A stretch of DNA of 64,000 nt from Bacteriovoracaceae bacterium (lineage in GTDB: Bacteria > Bdellovibrionota > Bacteriovoracia > Bacteriovoracales > Bacteriovoracaceae), in assembly GCA_947441615.1 (NCBI GenBank), contig CANEUH010000004.1, positions 1-64,000 on the forward strand. Reading direction: 5' to 3'. How positions within the stretch are numbered: position 1 is the first letter of the stretch; every line of letters begins with the position of its first letter. Made by a program: the position numbers and the translations under genes. Shown here piece after piece: positions 14,389 to 23,957 of the stretch. The notes beneath the pieces were generated by a model. That model was not told the origin of the DNA, searched no databases, and worked only from the letters and a program-made list of their open reading frames with translations.

Positions 14389-15708
14389 ATGTCAAACAGA
14401 GCTAAAACCCTCCTTCTTCTCCTCGTTGATGCACTCATCCTCGTACTCTCTTTGACTGTCGTTGTTTACTCGAGACGCTTTGGTCACCCTTCTGACATTT
14501 ATCTCGCGAAACACTACAACCTCTTCTCAATGATCTTTCCGTTTTGGATTTTGATGTACTTCATTGAAGGGCTATACACGCTTAAGACCTATAATCCAGC
14601 GAACCTTCCTATTTCACTTTTAAGATCAACGATTCTTTCCGTTTTGATATCAATCGTGATCATTTACATTTTCCCTTTTAAACTCCAAGGAATTACGCCC
14701 AAAACGAATCTCATCTTAATTGCATCTCTTTCACTTCCACTTTTGTATTTTTGGAGAAGATTTTTCTTCAACTTTTTTTCTGGGGATAAAAGACTTCGAA
14801 ATACTTTTATCGTGGGATCCATTGAGACCCTAAATATCGTTCAGCATGAGATCACTAAAAAGCCCCATCTTGGGTATAAAATTATCGCAAGTTGTACCTC
14901 GGAAGTGCACCCAGTTGTTATTCCAGAGGGTGTTGAGCTTATTGCAGTTGAAAGAAACATGACTAAAGAGAGTGAACTCTATCAAAAAATCTTTGGTTTA
15001 TTAGGTTCTGGTGTTGAAGTCATGGACCTTGCTAAATTCGCTGAAAAAGTTTCTGGAAAAATCCCTATCAATGCCATCGATGAATCCTGGTTTATCGAGT
15101 ACTGCGGGCATCAAGATTCAAGAAGCTATGATGTGATAAAAAACATCATCGACAGATCTGTTTCTATTTTACTCATGATACTTCTGATCCCAGTTGCTAT
15201 CCTTGTTGTCCCTATTCTTTTAATTGTTCACGGACGACCCATTTTCTTTAAGCAAGTTCGAACGGGTCTTAACAATAAACCTTTCACTCTTTATAAGCTT
15301 CGAACAATGGTCGTTGATGCTGAAAAAAATGGGGCCCAGTGGGCCAAGCCTGGCGACTCACGGATTACTCCATTAGGTAAAATTTTAAGGAAGAGTAGAC
15401 TTGATGAGCTACCTCAACTCATTAACATTCTAAAAGGTGAAATGAGTCTTGTGGGGCCTCGTCCTGAGAGGCCAGAGATTATTGAAAAGCAACTCTCTCC
15501 TAATATTCCCTACTACAATCTTAGACACCTAGTGAAACCTGGAGTTACAGGCTGGGCGCAAGTCACATTTCGGTATGGTTTTTCGCAAGAAGACTCAAAA
15601 GAGAAACTTCAGTTTGATCTTTTTTACGTTAAGAATAGAGATCTCTGGTTAGATATTCTCGTTGTAATTAAAACGATTAAGACTGTTCTTACGGGTGCAG
15701 GGCAATGA
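14389..15708 (+). CDS. Undecaprenyl-phosphate sugar-1-phosphate transferase (initiating enzyme)
   Basis: The 439-residue protein has four or five N-terminal membrane helices, a middle nucleotide-binding-like domain, and the C-terminal bacterial sugar transferase domain. In that domain are a re-entrant helix (SILLMILLIPVAILVVPILL), RPIFFKQVRTG, KLRTM, SRLDELPQLINILKGEMSLVGPRPE split around residue 360, and KPGVTGWAQV. These are the hallmarks of polyisoprenyl-phosphate hexose-1-phosphate transferases that begin O-unit synthesis on undecaprenyl phosphate at the inner membrane. The donor sugar cannot be told; the nearby WbpB/D/E-like genes do not decide it. It overlaps the next gene by ATGA. A second such enzyme, facing inward from the other end, is at 61.3-62.7 kb. 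Confidence 0.9.
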   Translation: MSNRAKTLLLLLVDALILVLSLTVVVYSRRFGHPSDIYLAKHYNLFSMIFPFWILMYFIEGLYTLKTYNPANLPISLLRSTILSVLISIVIIYIFPFKLQGITPKTNLILIASLSLPLLYFWRRFFFNFFSGDKRLRNTFIVGSIETLNIVQHEITKKPHLGYKIIASCTSEVHPVVIPEGVELIAVERNMTKESELYQKIFGLLGSGVEVMDLAKFAEKVSGKIPINAIDESWFIEYCGHQDSRSYDVIKNIIDRSVSILLMILLIPVAILVVPILLIVHGRPIFFKQVRTGLNNKPFTLYKLRTMVVDAEKNGAQWAKPGDSRITPLGKILRKSRLDELPQLINILKGEMSLVGPRPERPEIIEKQLSPNIPYYNLRHLVKPGVTGWAQVTFRYGFSQEDSKEKLQFDLFYVKNRDLWLDILVVIKTIKTVLTGAGQ

Positions 15709-16781
15709 GGGTTTTTGCCTACACTCCGTTCTATCCTCCGCAGTCGCAAGCAGCTGCGATTCGATGCTACTGGTTGATTAGATCACTTCAAGATACAAAA
15801 CATGAAGTTAGGGTTTACAGTTCTATAAATACATCCGACAGCAGAAGCCTTATTTTCAATCCGACTGACAACAAACAAAGTTTTTTAAAGCGACTCATTT
15901 TTGAAGTTCTGGCCGGATGCGAATTATTTCTTCGTATTTTATTTTCTCAATTTGATCTCTATCTACTTTCAAGTCCCCCCTTTATTACTATCATGATTGC
16001 CCACATGGCATGTGTGATACGCAAAAAAAAATACATTATTGATGTCAGGGATATTTATCCCGATGTTTACTTTGCCCAGGGATTAATTCGTGAAAACAGT
16101 ATCCTCGGTCGCTTTGTAAAAAGAATGACCTCCTCGATGTACTCCGGTGCCCATGGAGTTTTATCTGTTACTCCTGGCCTAGTTCAAAAAATAAAAAGAT
16201 TGTCTCCACTTGCGAGGGTAGAACTTTTAATCAATGGGTATGACAGGGAGTTATTTAGTCCTTCAAAAGAAAAATTCACCCGTTTTACCGTCATATTCCA
16301 CGGGAACATGGGGAAGATCCAAAATATTCCAGTCATCTTAAGTGTTGCGAAACTAATCGAGGAAGAAGACATCGATTTTATATTTATAGGAGAGGGCCCA
16401 CAGGCGGAATTGTTCAAAAAAGATTTACCTAAAAATGTAAAATATCTTGGATCAAAAAATTATTCAGAAATTCCTTCTTTCATCGCCAAGGCGCACATAG
16501 GTTTTTCAGCTCGAAGGGATGATGATATTGGTGCCGATGCGTTTCCTGTAAAAGTTTTTGAATATATTGGTGTCGGAATCCCTGTGATCATGACCCCAGC
16601 AAATGGCGTGATGATAAATATGGTTCAATCAGGCATTTATGAGTTTCAAAACTCTCAAATAGAAGAAATGGCAAAAAAAATACTAGAAATTAAGAACACT
16701 GGAGAGGGAGTTATCCTTAAGGACAATCTCTCTCGCCAGGATATTTCAAAAAAAATTCTAGAGTTTTGCGACTTTAATTAA
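15705..16781 (+). CDS. Glycosyltransferase family 4 protein
   Basis: The 358-residue protein starts with MRVFAYTPFYPPQSQAAAIR, a GT4 (GT-B fold) N-terminal strand and glycine-poor loop. A PDVYFAQGLI segment near residue 120 follows, with a C-terminal donor-binding half (VIFHGNMGKIQN near 190, KVFEYIGVGIPVIM near 285) that includes the conserved E of the E-x7-E type motif. It probably adds the second sugar to the lipid-linked unit begun by the upstream enzyme, with which it shares an ATGA overlap. It is similar to WbuB-type transferases. The donor is unknown. It runs convergently into the aminotransferase gene, overlapping by 24 bases. Confidence 0.85.
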   Translation: MRVFAYTPFYPPQSQAAAIRCYWLIRSLQDTKHEVRVYSSINTSDSRSLIFNPTDNKQSFLKRLIFEVLAGCELFLRILFSQFDLYLLSSPPFITIMIAHMACVIRKKKYIIDVRDIYPDVYFAQGLIRENSILGRFVKRMTSSMYSGAHGVLSVTPGLVQKIKRLSPLARVELLINGYDRELFSPSKEKFTRFTVIFHGNMGKIQNIPVILSVAKLIEEEDIDFIFIGEGPQAELFKKDLPKNVKYLGSKNYSEIPSFIAKAHIGFSARRDDDIGADAFPVKVFEYIGVGIPVIMTPANGVMINMVQSGIYEFQNSQIEEMAKKILEIKNTGEGVILKDNLSRQDISKKILEFCDFN

Positions 16782-17861
16782 TTCAGAACACACTTTTTCG
16801 ACTTCAGATTTTGTTAGTTCAGCATACATTGGGAGCGAAAGAATTCTTTCAGAAGCTTTTTCTGTTACCGGAAAGTCACCCTTTTTATATTCCAAATGTT
16901 TCAAGGCTGGCTGTTGGTGAAGTGGGATCGGGTAATGGACACCACACTGAATATCCAACTTTTTAAAATGATTCATCACCTCATCGCGATTAGAAACTTC
17001 AATCAGATAAATGTGATAAACACAATAGGCTTCTGGTCTAACAGTTATTGTCTTAAACCCATGTGGTTTCAGGAGACCCTCATAGTAGCAAGCAAGTTCT
17101 CGACGCTTTTCAGTCCAATTTTTTAAGTGCTTTAATTTTACATCAAGTATGGCTGCTTGGATTCCATCCATCCGAAAATTTCCAGCGCAAAAATCATGCT
17201 CATATTTTTTTGTACGTCCATGATTCACATGCATGGCAACTAACTTATGTAGATCATCATTTTGAACGGTGATAGCTCCAGCATCACCGTAAGCCCCAAG
17301 ATTTTTACCTGGATAAAAGCTGAAGGTTCCACAATCACCAAAAGTCCCAGTGCCTTTATTATTCCAAGTTGCCAGGTGAGATTGAGCACAGTCTTCAATC
17401 ACATGTAGCTTATGCTTTTTAGCTATCGCCATCACAGCATCCATATTTGAAGGGTTACCATAAAGATGGACCGGGATAATACATTTTGTTTTGGCAGTGA
17501 TCTTACTTTCAATCTGTTTGGTATCAATGGAGTAAGTATCAGCCTCACAATCAACAAAAACAATTTTCGCCCCGACCTCAGCAATCGCCTCTGGTGTAGC
17601 AAAAAAAGAATTGGCCACAGAGATGACTTCGTCACCAGGACCTATCCCTAACGCTCGTAAAGCGACAGTAATTGCAGAAGTCCCATTGGCACAACCAACT
17701 GTGTATTTAGATCCTTGAGCGATTGAAAAATTCTTAGAGAATGCTTCCACCGATTTTCCATGTATAAAATCTTTTGTTTCAAGAATTCCGTTAATCGCCT
17801 CTTGAATCTCAGGCTTTATTGATTGGTATTGAGCATCGAGATCTACAAAATTAATCGTCAT
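16758..17861 (-). CDS. PLP-dependent nucleotide-sugar 3-aminotransferase, WbpE-like
   Basis: The 367-residue protein belongs to the DegT/DnrJ/EryC1/StrS family. ANGTSAI (near 60) binds PLP phosphate, EDCAQSH (near 155) is the ring-stacking/aspartate region, and the Schiff-base lysine lies in FYPGKNLGAYGDAGA (near 183). The opening FVDLDAQYQSIKPEIQEAI is typical of WbpE-type enzymes, which aminate UDP-3-keto-GlcNAcA. With the WbpD- and WbpB-like genes immediately upstream in the same unit, the combined role is inferred to be UDP-2,3-diacetamido-2,3-dideoxy-glucuronate synthesis. Confidence 0.85.
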   Translation of the reverse strand: MTINFVDLDAQYQSIKPEIQEAINGILETKDFIHGKSVEAFSKNFSIAQGSKYTVGCANGTSAITVALRALGIGPGDEVISVANSFFATPEAIAEVGAKIVFVDCEADTYSIDTKQIESKITAKTKCIIPVHLYGNPSNMDAVMAIAKKHKLHVIEDCAQSHLATWNNKGTGTFGDCGTFSFYPGKNLGAYGDAGAITVQNDDLHKLVAMHVNHGRTKKYEHDFCAGNFRMDGIQAAILDVKLKHLKNWTEKRRELACYYEGLLKPHGFKTITVRPEAYCVYHIYLIEVSNRDEVMNHFKKLDIQCGVHYPIPLHQQPALKHLEYKKGDFPVTEKASERILSLPMYAELTKSEVEKVCSELIKVAKL

Positions 17862-17871
17862 AATTATTTCC

Positions 17872-18480
17872 TTAATAAGGTAATTCAGATTTCTTTTTCA
17901 TAAATTTAGCAGGGTTTCCAGCAACTACATCACCTGGGGGAACATCTTTCGTTACAACAGATCCGGCCCCCACAATTGCATCTTTACCAATATGAACACC
18001 AGGAAGAAGCGTAGAGTTGGCACCGACAATCGCATTTTCATGCAAAGTAGGACCAATTAATTCATCCTTCACATTTTTAGATTTTGGATAAGGGGCATTG
18101 GTAAAGACGACATTTGGACCAACCCAACAATCTTTTTTTAATATTGAATATTCCGGGATGAATACTTGGGTATGAATGCGAACATTTTCTTCTATCTTCA
18201 CATGATGTTCGACAACACTGAGAGTACCAACTGAAACATTGTCCGCAATCTCATTCAATTCTCTGATATTGGCCTTGTTTCCAGTCTGAAATTTTTTACC
18301 AATTTTATTCCCAGCATAGATCACTGTATGTGAGCGGATAACGGAGTCATCGCCAATAAAAGTTTCGAGCTCCCCTTCCTTTGCTCCACGAGGGGGAACT
18401 CCAATTATGCAGTAATCTTCAATAATGACGTTTTTACCTAGCTTAACCCCAGGGTAAACTTTTGCGGTTTCAGCGATCAT
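17872..18480 (-). CDS. UDP-3-amino-sugar uronate N-acetyltransferase, WbpD-like
   Basis: From ATG 18480 the protein has 202 residues built of left-handed beta-helix hexapeptide repeats (IGKDAIVGAGSVVTKDVPPG and similar), ending in the usual NPAKF segment. The family transfers acetyl from acetyl-CoA to the 3-amino group of UDP-GlcNAc3NA. I chose 18480 because its ATG forms an ATGA overlap with the WbpB-like stop codon; a frame starting seven codons earlier (18501) also exists. Ten bases separate it from the WbpE-like gene. Confidence 0.85.
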   Translation of the reverse strand: MIAETAKVYPGVKLGKNVIIEDYCIIGVPPRGAKEGELETFIGDDSVIRSHTVIYAGNKIGKKFQTGNKANIRELNEIADNVSVGTLSVVEHHVKIEENVRIHTQVFIPEYSILKKDCWVGPNVVFTNAPYPKSKNVKDELIGPTLHENAIVGANSTLLPGVHIGKDAIVGAGSVVTKDVPPGDVVAGNPAKFMKKKSELPY

Positions 18481-19544
18481 GGCTTGAGACCTAAACGGCA
18501 CTGCTTAGGAGTAAATCGAACTAGAACTTCCTTACCAGTTTCGATCGACTCATAAATTGCAGTCACAAGCTCTAAAGATTTGCGGCCTTCTAAACCTTGA
18601 ACGAGAGCATTTTTACCTGTTTTAATGGCACGAACGACATCATTCAAATATTCAGTATGACCAAACCCGTAAACATTAGGCGGATTCACTCGGTATGTTT
18701 CAATAACTTTTTTATCATCTTCTTTAGCTTCAACAAAATTCCAAACTTTCATTTCATTAACAGCGAATCCACCAATTTCAACAGTTCCTTTCTCACCTAG
18801 AACGGATATTGAACCTTCTAAATCTTTTGGACGAGTTGCAGTGGTTGCCTCAATGACTCCGAGTGCTCCATTTTTGAATTTTAAAATAACAACACCAGTA
18901 TCTTCAGCTTCAATATTAACGAGGGCCCTAGTCGATTTCGCGAATACAGATTCAACGTCACCCATAACCCAATTCAAAAGATCAACGTGATGAATCGCCT
19001 GATTGGCAAAGACACCACCATCATGCTCCCAAGTCCCACGCCAAGGATCTTGGTCATAGTATTCTTGAGTTCGACACCAGCGAACTCGGACAGTTCCCAT
19101 AACAAGTTTGCCAAATCGGCCTTGCTCGAGTGCTTCAAACATTTTCTGCACTGGTAAATTAAAACGGTTTTGCTTAACCACAAAAAGACGAGATCCGTTG
19201 CGATCACAAGCTGCGATCATTCGGTCAGCATCCTCAAGAGTAAGTGCCATTGGCTTTTCAACAATGATTGGCTTTCCATATTTAGACATCTGAATTGTAT
19301 GTTCAGCATGATCACCAGAGGGGGTTAGAATTGAGATGACATCGATTTTATCTCCCATCTCTTGCATCATGTGGTGCATATCAGTGAAATAAGGAACTTT
19401 GTATTTTTCACCAAAGGCTTTAGCTCTGTCGGGCTTGTTATCACACACTGCCGTCAGGCAAGCCTCCTTAACCAGACCTTCAGTTAAATTACCAGCATGC
19501 TTTGGCGCAATGCGCCCACAACCAATCAATGCGAAACGTAGCAT
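18477..19544 (-). CDS. UDP-N-acetylglucosaminuronate 3-dehydrogenase, WbpB-like (Gfo/Idh/MocA)
   Basis: The 355-residue protein has the N-terminal NAD-binding motif GCGRIAPKHAGNL and the signature EKPMALTLEDADRMI near residue 93. The C-terminal half includes the active-site DHGGVFANQAIHHVDLL-like segment (near 175). The Gfo/Idh/MocA family is large, but the fixed trio with WbpD- and WbpE-like genes points to oxidation of the 3-position of UDP-GlcNAcA. It is the first gene of a three-gene minus-strand unit, starting 40 bases from the divergent flippase gene. Confidence 0.85.
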   Translation of the reverse strand: MLRFALIGCGRIAPKHAGNLTEGLVKEACLTAVCDNKPDRAKAFGEKYKVPYFTDMHHMMQEMGDKIDVISILTPSGDHAEHTIQMSKYGKPIIVEKPMALTLEDADRMIAACDRNGSRLFVVKQNRFNLPVQKMFEALEQGRFGKLVMGTVRVRWCRTQEYYDQDPWRGTWEHDGGVFANQAIHHVDLLNWVMGDVESVFAKSTRALVNIEAEDTGVVILKFKNGALGVIEATTATRPKDLEGSISVLGEKGTVEIGGFAVNEMKVWNFVEAKEDDKKVIETYRVNPPNVYGFGHTEYLNDVVRAIKTGKNALVQGLEGRKSLELVTAIYESIETGKEVLVRFTPKQCRLGLKP

Positions 19545-19638
19545 AAATAATCCCCTTACGATTGAGGAATTCTATTAGATAGAAATGAATGTGACAATTG
19601 ATAGAAATTTAACCCTTATTGCTTGTACAATTTGCCAA

Positions 19639-20850
19639 ATGACAAAGCCCACAAAAATTCTCAAAGACTTCGGCCTCCTACTCACTGGAAACTTTGGGGC
19701 ACAATTCATTAGCCTTCTTTTTTATCCAATACTAGTTAGGATTTTTAGCCCGAACGATTTTGGACTTTTTGGTACATTTTCGAGCATTCTAGTGATTGGA
19801 AGTATTTTTGCATCTGGGCAACTCCACTTAGCATTTATTAAGTGTCAAGACGATTCTGAAATTGATGAGCTTTACTGGCTATTTAAAATTTTTATACTTT
19901 TTGGGACTCTGATTGTTTCAATATTAGCCGCTTTAATTAACTTTCGGTTTCAATATTTTCCAAACTGGTATTCTTCTCTGTTTCCATTTTCAATCTGGGC
20001 GTATCTGAATTTTGAAGGGCAAAAAATGTTGGCGGTTAGAGCTGAGAAATTTGGAAATATGTCACGAGCTGTGAGCATTAATCGCTTGCTTTCAAATGTG
20101 TCTAAAATTGGGCTAGGTAAATTCTTCGCAACTCCTGTTATTCTCATAACATCTGAAGTTTTAACTAACACCCTATCTTACTTATTAATAAAGAAAAACA
20201 TTTCTATAAACTCTAAAAGACCTAACTCAATCAAAGTTTTGTTAAAAAAATATATGGATTTTCCACTTTTTGCGACTTTATCTAGTTTTTTTCAACTAGG
20301 TTTAACGGAGTTTCCTGTTTTGTTTTTAGCCTTATACTATAGTCAGAAAGAAATTGGTCCATACGTTTTGAGTCTCAGATTGTTACTTCAACCTCTTTCA
20401 GTAATTGGAAACTCTTTAGGAAGTGTTGTTTCAAAGAAAATTGTAAAAAATCACATCAACAATATCTCTTCTCGTAAAATGGTCTTACAAATTTATACTA
20501 GTTATATTCTTATAGGCTTTGTATTGTTTTTCACAATAAAAATTATGCCTAACCAATGGTTTGTTTACATACTTGGTGAAAATTGGGCAAATTTTAAAGA
20601 AATTCTTTTACCCATGTCTTTACTTTGCTCAGCAAAGCTTAGTTCAGGACTTCATATATATTACTATGTAGCAATTAATCAAGTCAGAGTGAAGTCAATA
20701 TGGAAAGCGGTGCAACTAACATCCGTAATTGGGATTATCGTTTTGTACTCACACTTTCCCTTAGTACATGTATTATGGATAGCGGGCTCAATTGAAGCTA
20801 TTATTGATCTCGCTTTCATCACATATACAATTTCATTTAGGGCCAATTAA
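19639..20850 (+). CDS. Wzx-type oligosaccharide flippase
   Basis: From the internal ATG the product is about 403 residues with some 12 hydrophobic helices. It begins LKDFGLLLTGNFGAQFISLL followed by LVRIFSPNDFGLFGTFSS, the classical start of polysaccharide biosynthesis (MOP) exporters. It would move lipid-linked repeat units across the inner membrane. An ATG at 19585 would add 18 residues that look unlike the family, but neither start has a clear ribosome-binding site, so the start is uncertain. It overlaps the convergent methyltransferase gene by four bases. Confidence 0.85.
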   Translation: MTKPTKILKDFGLLLTGNFGAQFISLLFYPILVRIFSPNDFGLFGTFSSILVIGSIFASGQLHLAFIKCQDDSEIDELYWLFKIFILFGTLIVSILAALINFRFQYFPNWYSSLFPFSIWAYLNFEGQKMLAVRAEKFGNMSRAVSINRLLSNVSKIGLGKFFATPVILITSEVLTNTLSYLLIKKNISINSKRPNSIKVLLKKYMDFPLFATLSSFFQLGLTEFPVLFLALYYSQKEIGPYVLSLRLLLQPLSVIGNSLGSVVSKKIVKNHINNISSRKMVLQIYTSYILIGFVLFFTIKIMPNQWFVYILGENWANFKEILLPMSLLCSAKLSSGLHIYYYVAINQVRVKSIWKAVQLTSVIGIIVLYSHFPLVHVLWIAGSIEAIIDLAFITYTISFRAN

Positions 20851-21671
20851 TTCTTTTCAAAAACCTGACAGTAGCACGCAAGATCAAATATAAACTTAGG
20901 CTTTTTGAGTGAAAGAGCGTTTTTTAATGCATTTTTCCAAGGCGATCTCCAAGGGAGTAGATTTTTATCTATTGTTGCTACATAAGTAGTCGTTAGGACC
21001 TCCCCTCTTCGATTTATTACAGATTTAATATCAGTTGCCTCATAGGCTGGAGTAAATCTGCTTCCTAAATAATCTAGAAGTTTTTGTCCATCATTTACAG
21101 ATATAGTACGATCTCCATCTAATGAAATATCAAAAGTGAGAATCAAATGCCCTCCAGGCACTAGCAGTCTGTAAAAGTGATCTACAATTTCTTTGTAATT
21201 TTCTGTATGTTCGAGAACAGAAATGCAGTAAATAATATCGAATGATTTCTCGGGATAATCTAGATTCCTTAAATCTCCCAAATTAAAAATGACTTTGCTT
21301 TCAATTTCATTGTTAATATTTTCATATGTTTTCACTAATCTTGAATCCATATCTGTTCCATGGACTTCACATTTAGAAAATTCCTTTTTTACAAAAAATG
21401 GGAAGAAGGAAAGTCCACATCCAGCATCAAGTATTTTAATGGCACCACTTTTATTAATTTTATTTTCAATCATTGAGAAAATGTATGGATACTCCCAGAC
21501 ACGACTCCACTGGTGAAATGAATCAGTGGTCCAGCGTTTTCCATATTCATTCAAATGTGCGAGATATTTATTTCGAAAAACATCATTTTCGTTCTCGAGT
21601 TTCCTAAATAATGTATCATTTGCAACATTATGAAAATCTTGTCGCGAAACATAACCACTGTGATAAAACAT
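20847..21671 (-). CDS. SAM-dependent methyltransferase (class I)
   Basis: The 274-residue protein has motif I ILDAGCGLSFFPFF (near residue 85), an acidic GTDMDS (motif II), GDLRNLDYPEKSFDIIYC and the LEHTENY/LVPGGHLIL post-motifs. This is typical of Methyltransf_11/25-type enzymes. In glycan loci these often O-methylate sugars, but the acceptor is not predictable. It lies two bases from the upstream glycosyltransferase gene and is cotranscribed with it. Confidence 0.82.
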   Translation of the reverse strand: MFYHSGYVSRQDFHNVANDTLFRKLENENDVFRNKYLAHLNEYGKRWTTDSFHQWSRVWEYPYIFSMIENKINKSGAIKILDAGCGLSFFPFFVKKEFSKCEVHGTDMDSRLVKTYENINNEIESKVIFNLGDLRNLDYPEKSFDIIYCISVLEHTENYKEIVDHFYRLLVPGGHLILTFDISLDGDRTISVNDGQKLLDYLGSRFTPAYEATDIKSVINRRGEVLTTTYVATIDKNLLPWRSPWKNALKNALSLKKPKFIFDLACYCQVFEKN

Positions 21672-21672
21672 A

Positions 21673-22770
21673 TTAGTCCTTTTTAAAAAATTCCTTAATT
21701 AATTCAATCTCTCTATAAACAGTCTCTTCAAACGAAAACTTTTTCTTATTCTGATTACTGACCTTAGCATCAAATGGTCTAAGACTTTTAAAGCCTTCTT
21801 TTAGATTAATCGAAAAGAACTTAACATTCTCAAACTCTCCAAGCATTTCTCTGCATACATTAAGATCAGATGTATAGAGAGGTATACCAAAGGAGGCAAA
21901 CTCGCAAACCGAAACGCCTTGAGAATCAAGACGAGTAGGCATCAATCCGCATGAGTAGTGATTTAAAACTTCAGGCATCTCGTTCTGCTTAAGATATCTA
22001 TTGTGCCAAACGAGATTGTTCGGCATCTCATTATAACTAAAAAATTTTCCTTTCCCGTAAACATGAAAAGAATAACTGGGATTCATTTTTGCCACTTCAC
22101 AAACAACATCTAGAGCATATTTAGAATTATCCAGCGGTCTAATTGTAATAAAGTCTCCCCACTTTTCTTGGCTGGGGTTATAATGGTCGTCAAAAAATAT
22201 GGGATTTATATTGTTATTTATTACGGAGGTGTTTCTTTTAATGAATTTTTTATTAAAGAAGACATTTTTTAGAGTCTCCTCTTTCATCCACTCACTCACA
22301 AAAACGATGTGAGTTGTTTTTTTTAGTAAGACGTAATTGAAAAATAACTTTAGTAACTTAACCTTAATTAAGTCATAAATTAGATTAATCCATCCCTTTA
22401 CTATTGAACCCCGATCAAAGCCGTAAGGAGAGGGATAATAGTTCTTCTTAATAAGAACTTCATGGCCATGGATAAAAAACAACAAATTATTTACTGAACG
22501 TATTCTAGATAAAATAAATATTACATGATTCCGTAAATTAGGTGCATGGGAAATCAAAAGATCATAGTCCTTCAAACTATCCGTTTTGTTGAATGTTTCA
22601 AGATTTGTGACCACAATCCCCTCAAACTCATATTCTTTATTGGCTTGAAAGGAGAGAACCTTTACGGCGATTCCATTCTTAACATAATGCAATAGTCGTG
22701 AATGTATATAAGCTAAATTATATAGATTATCTTGTGAGGGATATCCTTCAGCAATAACCAGAACTTTCAT
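21673..22770 (-). CDS. Glycosyltransferase, GT4-like
   Basis: The 365-residue protein has a GT-B layout: an N-terminal strand (MKVLVIAEGYPSQDNLYN), a middle linker FVSEWM near 160, and a C-terminal half with a donor-binding EVLNHYSCGLMPTRLDSQG and VCEFASFGIPLYTSDL (near 290-310). The EFASFG region stands where GT4 enzymes carry the catalytic acidic pair. Donor and acceptor are unknown. It is followed after two bases by the methyltransferase gene, so the pair probably adds and methylates one residue. Confidence 0.75.
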   Translation of the reverse strand: MKVLVIAEGYPSQDNLYNLAYIHSRLLHYVKNGIAVKVLSFQANKEYEFEGIVVTNLETFNKTDSLKDYDLLISHAPNLRNHVIFILSRIRSVNNLLFFIHGHEVLIKKNYYPSPYGFDRGSIVKGWINLIYDLIKVKLLKLFFNYVLLKKTTHIVFVSEWMKEETLKNVFFNKKFIKRNTSVINNNINPIFFDDHYNPSQEKWGDFITIRPLDNSKYALDVVCEVAKMNPSYSFHVYGKGKFFSYNEMPNNLVWHNRYLKQNEMPEVLNHYSCGLMPTRLDSQGVSVCEFASFGIPLYTSDLNVCREMLGEFENVKFFSINLKEGFKSLRPFDAKVSNQNKKKFSFEETVYREIELIKEFFKKD

Positions 22771-22847
22771 AAATTATACACTTTTGACTTAAATGCCTCT
22801 AAAATCTTTGATATAAGGGTTATTCATTATACTTAATAAGGATTGAA

Positions 22848-23957
22848 TTGAAAAAGATTCTCTTAGTACTTGGAACGAGACCAGAAGCAATTAAAATGGC
22901 ACCTCTTATAAAGGAGCTTAAATCTTCAAAATCTCTAGAAATAAAAGTTCTTGTTACCGCTCAACACAGACAGATGATGGATAGCGTAATGGAACTATTC
23001 AAAATCATTCCAGATTTTGACCTTGATTTAATGAAACCCTCTCAGGACCTAGCGGATATCACTTCTAAAGTACTTTCTGGCTGTAGAGACATCTTTAATT
23101 TATGGAAGCCTGATCTTGTTTTAGTACATGGAGATACAACTACATCCATGGCCGGCGCCCTTTCAGCATTTTATTTTAAAATTCCCGTAGGACATGTTGA
23201 AGCAGGCTTAAGAACTTTTGATATTTACTCCCCGTTTCCAGAAGAATTAAATCGACAGATAACTTCGAGAATCGCTAAATATCATTTTTGTCCAACGAAA
23301 ATTAGCCAACAGAATTTAATCAAGGAAGGAATTTCTGAAGAATTCGCTCCAATAACTGGAAACACTGTTATTGATGCTCTTTTTGAATCAAAAAAGATGT
23401 TGAATGAAATGGATTTTAAAAATAATCCTATTCCTTACCTACCATCAAACCGCAGATTTGTGCTAATTACAGGACATCGCCGTGAGAATTTCGGGGAAGG
23501 ATTTTTAAATATCTGCCAAGCCATTTCGAGTCTAGCGGAAAAATTCCCGGAGATTGATTTCGTCTACCCTGTTCATTTGAATCCAAATGTACAAGGCCCT
23601 GTTCATAAAATGTTAAATTCGAAATCAAATATTAAGTTGCTCCCACCATTGGACTATCTCCCCTTTGTTTATCTCATGGATAAATGCTATTTAATCCTGA
23701 CAGACAGCGGTGGAGTACAGGAAGAAGCACCAAGCCTTGGGAAGCCTGTTCTAGTCATGAGATCAACAACTGAAAGACCTGAAGCCGTAGAAGCAGGGAC
23801 TGTGAAATTAGTAGGAAGTAATTTTCAAATGATTATTGATAATGTCTCTGAATTACTGAATGATTCAAATAAATATGATAATATGAAACGTTCGATAAAT
23901 CCCTATGGAGATGGCAAAGCCTGTCATCGAATTAGAACATTTATAGAAAATCTCTAG
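22848..23957 (+). CDS. wecB: UDP-N-acetylglucosamine 2-epimerase, non-hydrolysing
   Basis: The 369-residue protein opens with the diagnostic GTRPEAIKMAPLIKEL. It also carries HGDTTTSMAGAL (near 95), GHVEAGLRTFDIYSPFPEE (near 117), ITGHRRENFG (near 208) and DSGGVQEEAP (near 285). These define the WecB/MnaA family, which interconverts UDP-GlcNAc and UDP-ManNAc. In a context with WbpA/B/D/E-like genes it could act as the WbpI-type epimerase on the diacetamido uronate; sequence alone does not separate the two. The start is TTG 22848, with AAGGA six bases upstream. Confidence 0.88.
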   Translation: MKKILLVLGTRPEAIKMAPLIKELKSSKSLEIKVLVTAQHRQMMDSVMELFKIIPDFDLDLMKPSQDLADITSKVLSGCRDIFNLWKPDLVLVHGDTTTSMAGALSAFYFKIPVGHVEAGLRTFDIYSPFPEELNRQITSRIAKYHFCPTKISQQNLIKEGISEEFAPITGNTVIDALFESKKMLNEMDFKNNPIPYLPSNRRFVLITGHRRENFGEGFLNICQAISSLAEKFPEIDFVYPVHLNPNVQGPVHKMLNSKSNIKLLPPLDYLPFVYLMDKCYLILTDSGGVQEEAPSLGKPVLVMRSTTERPEAVEAGTVKLVGSNFQMIIDNVSELLNDSNKYDNMKRSINPYGDGKACHRIRTFIENL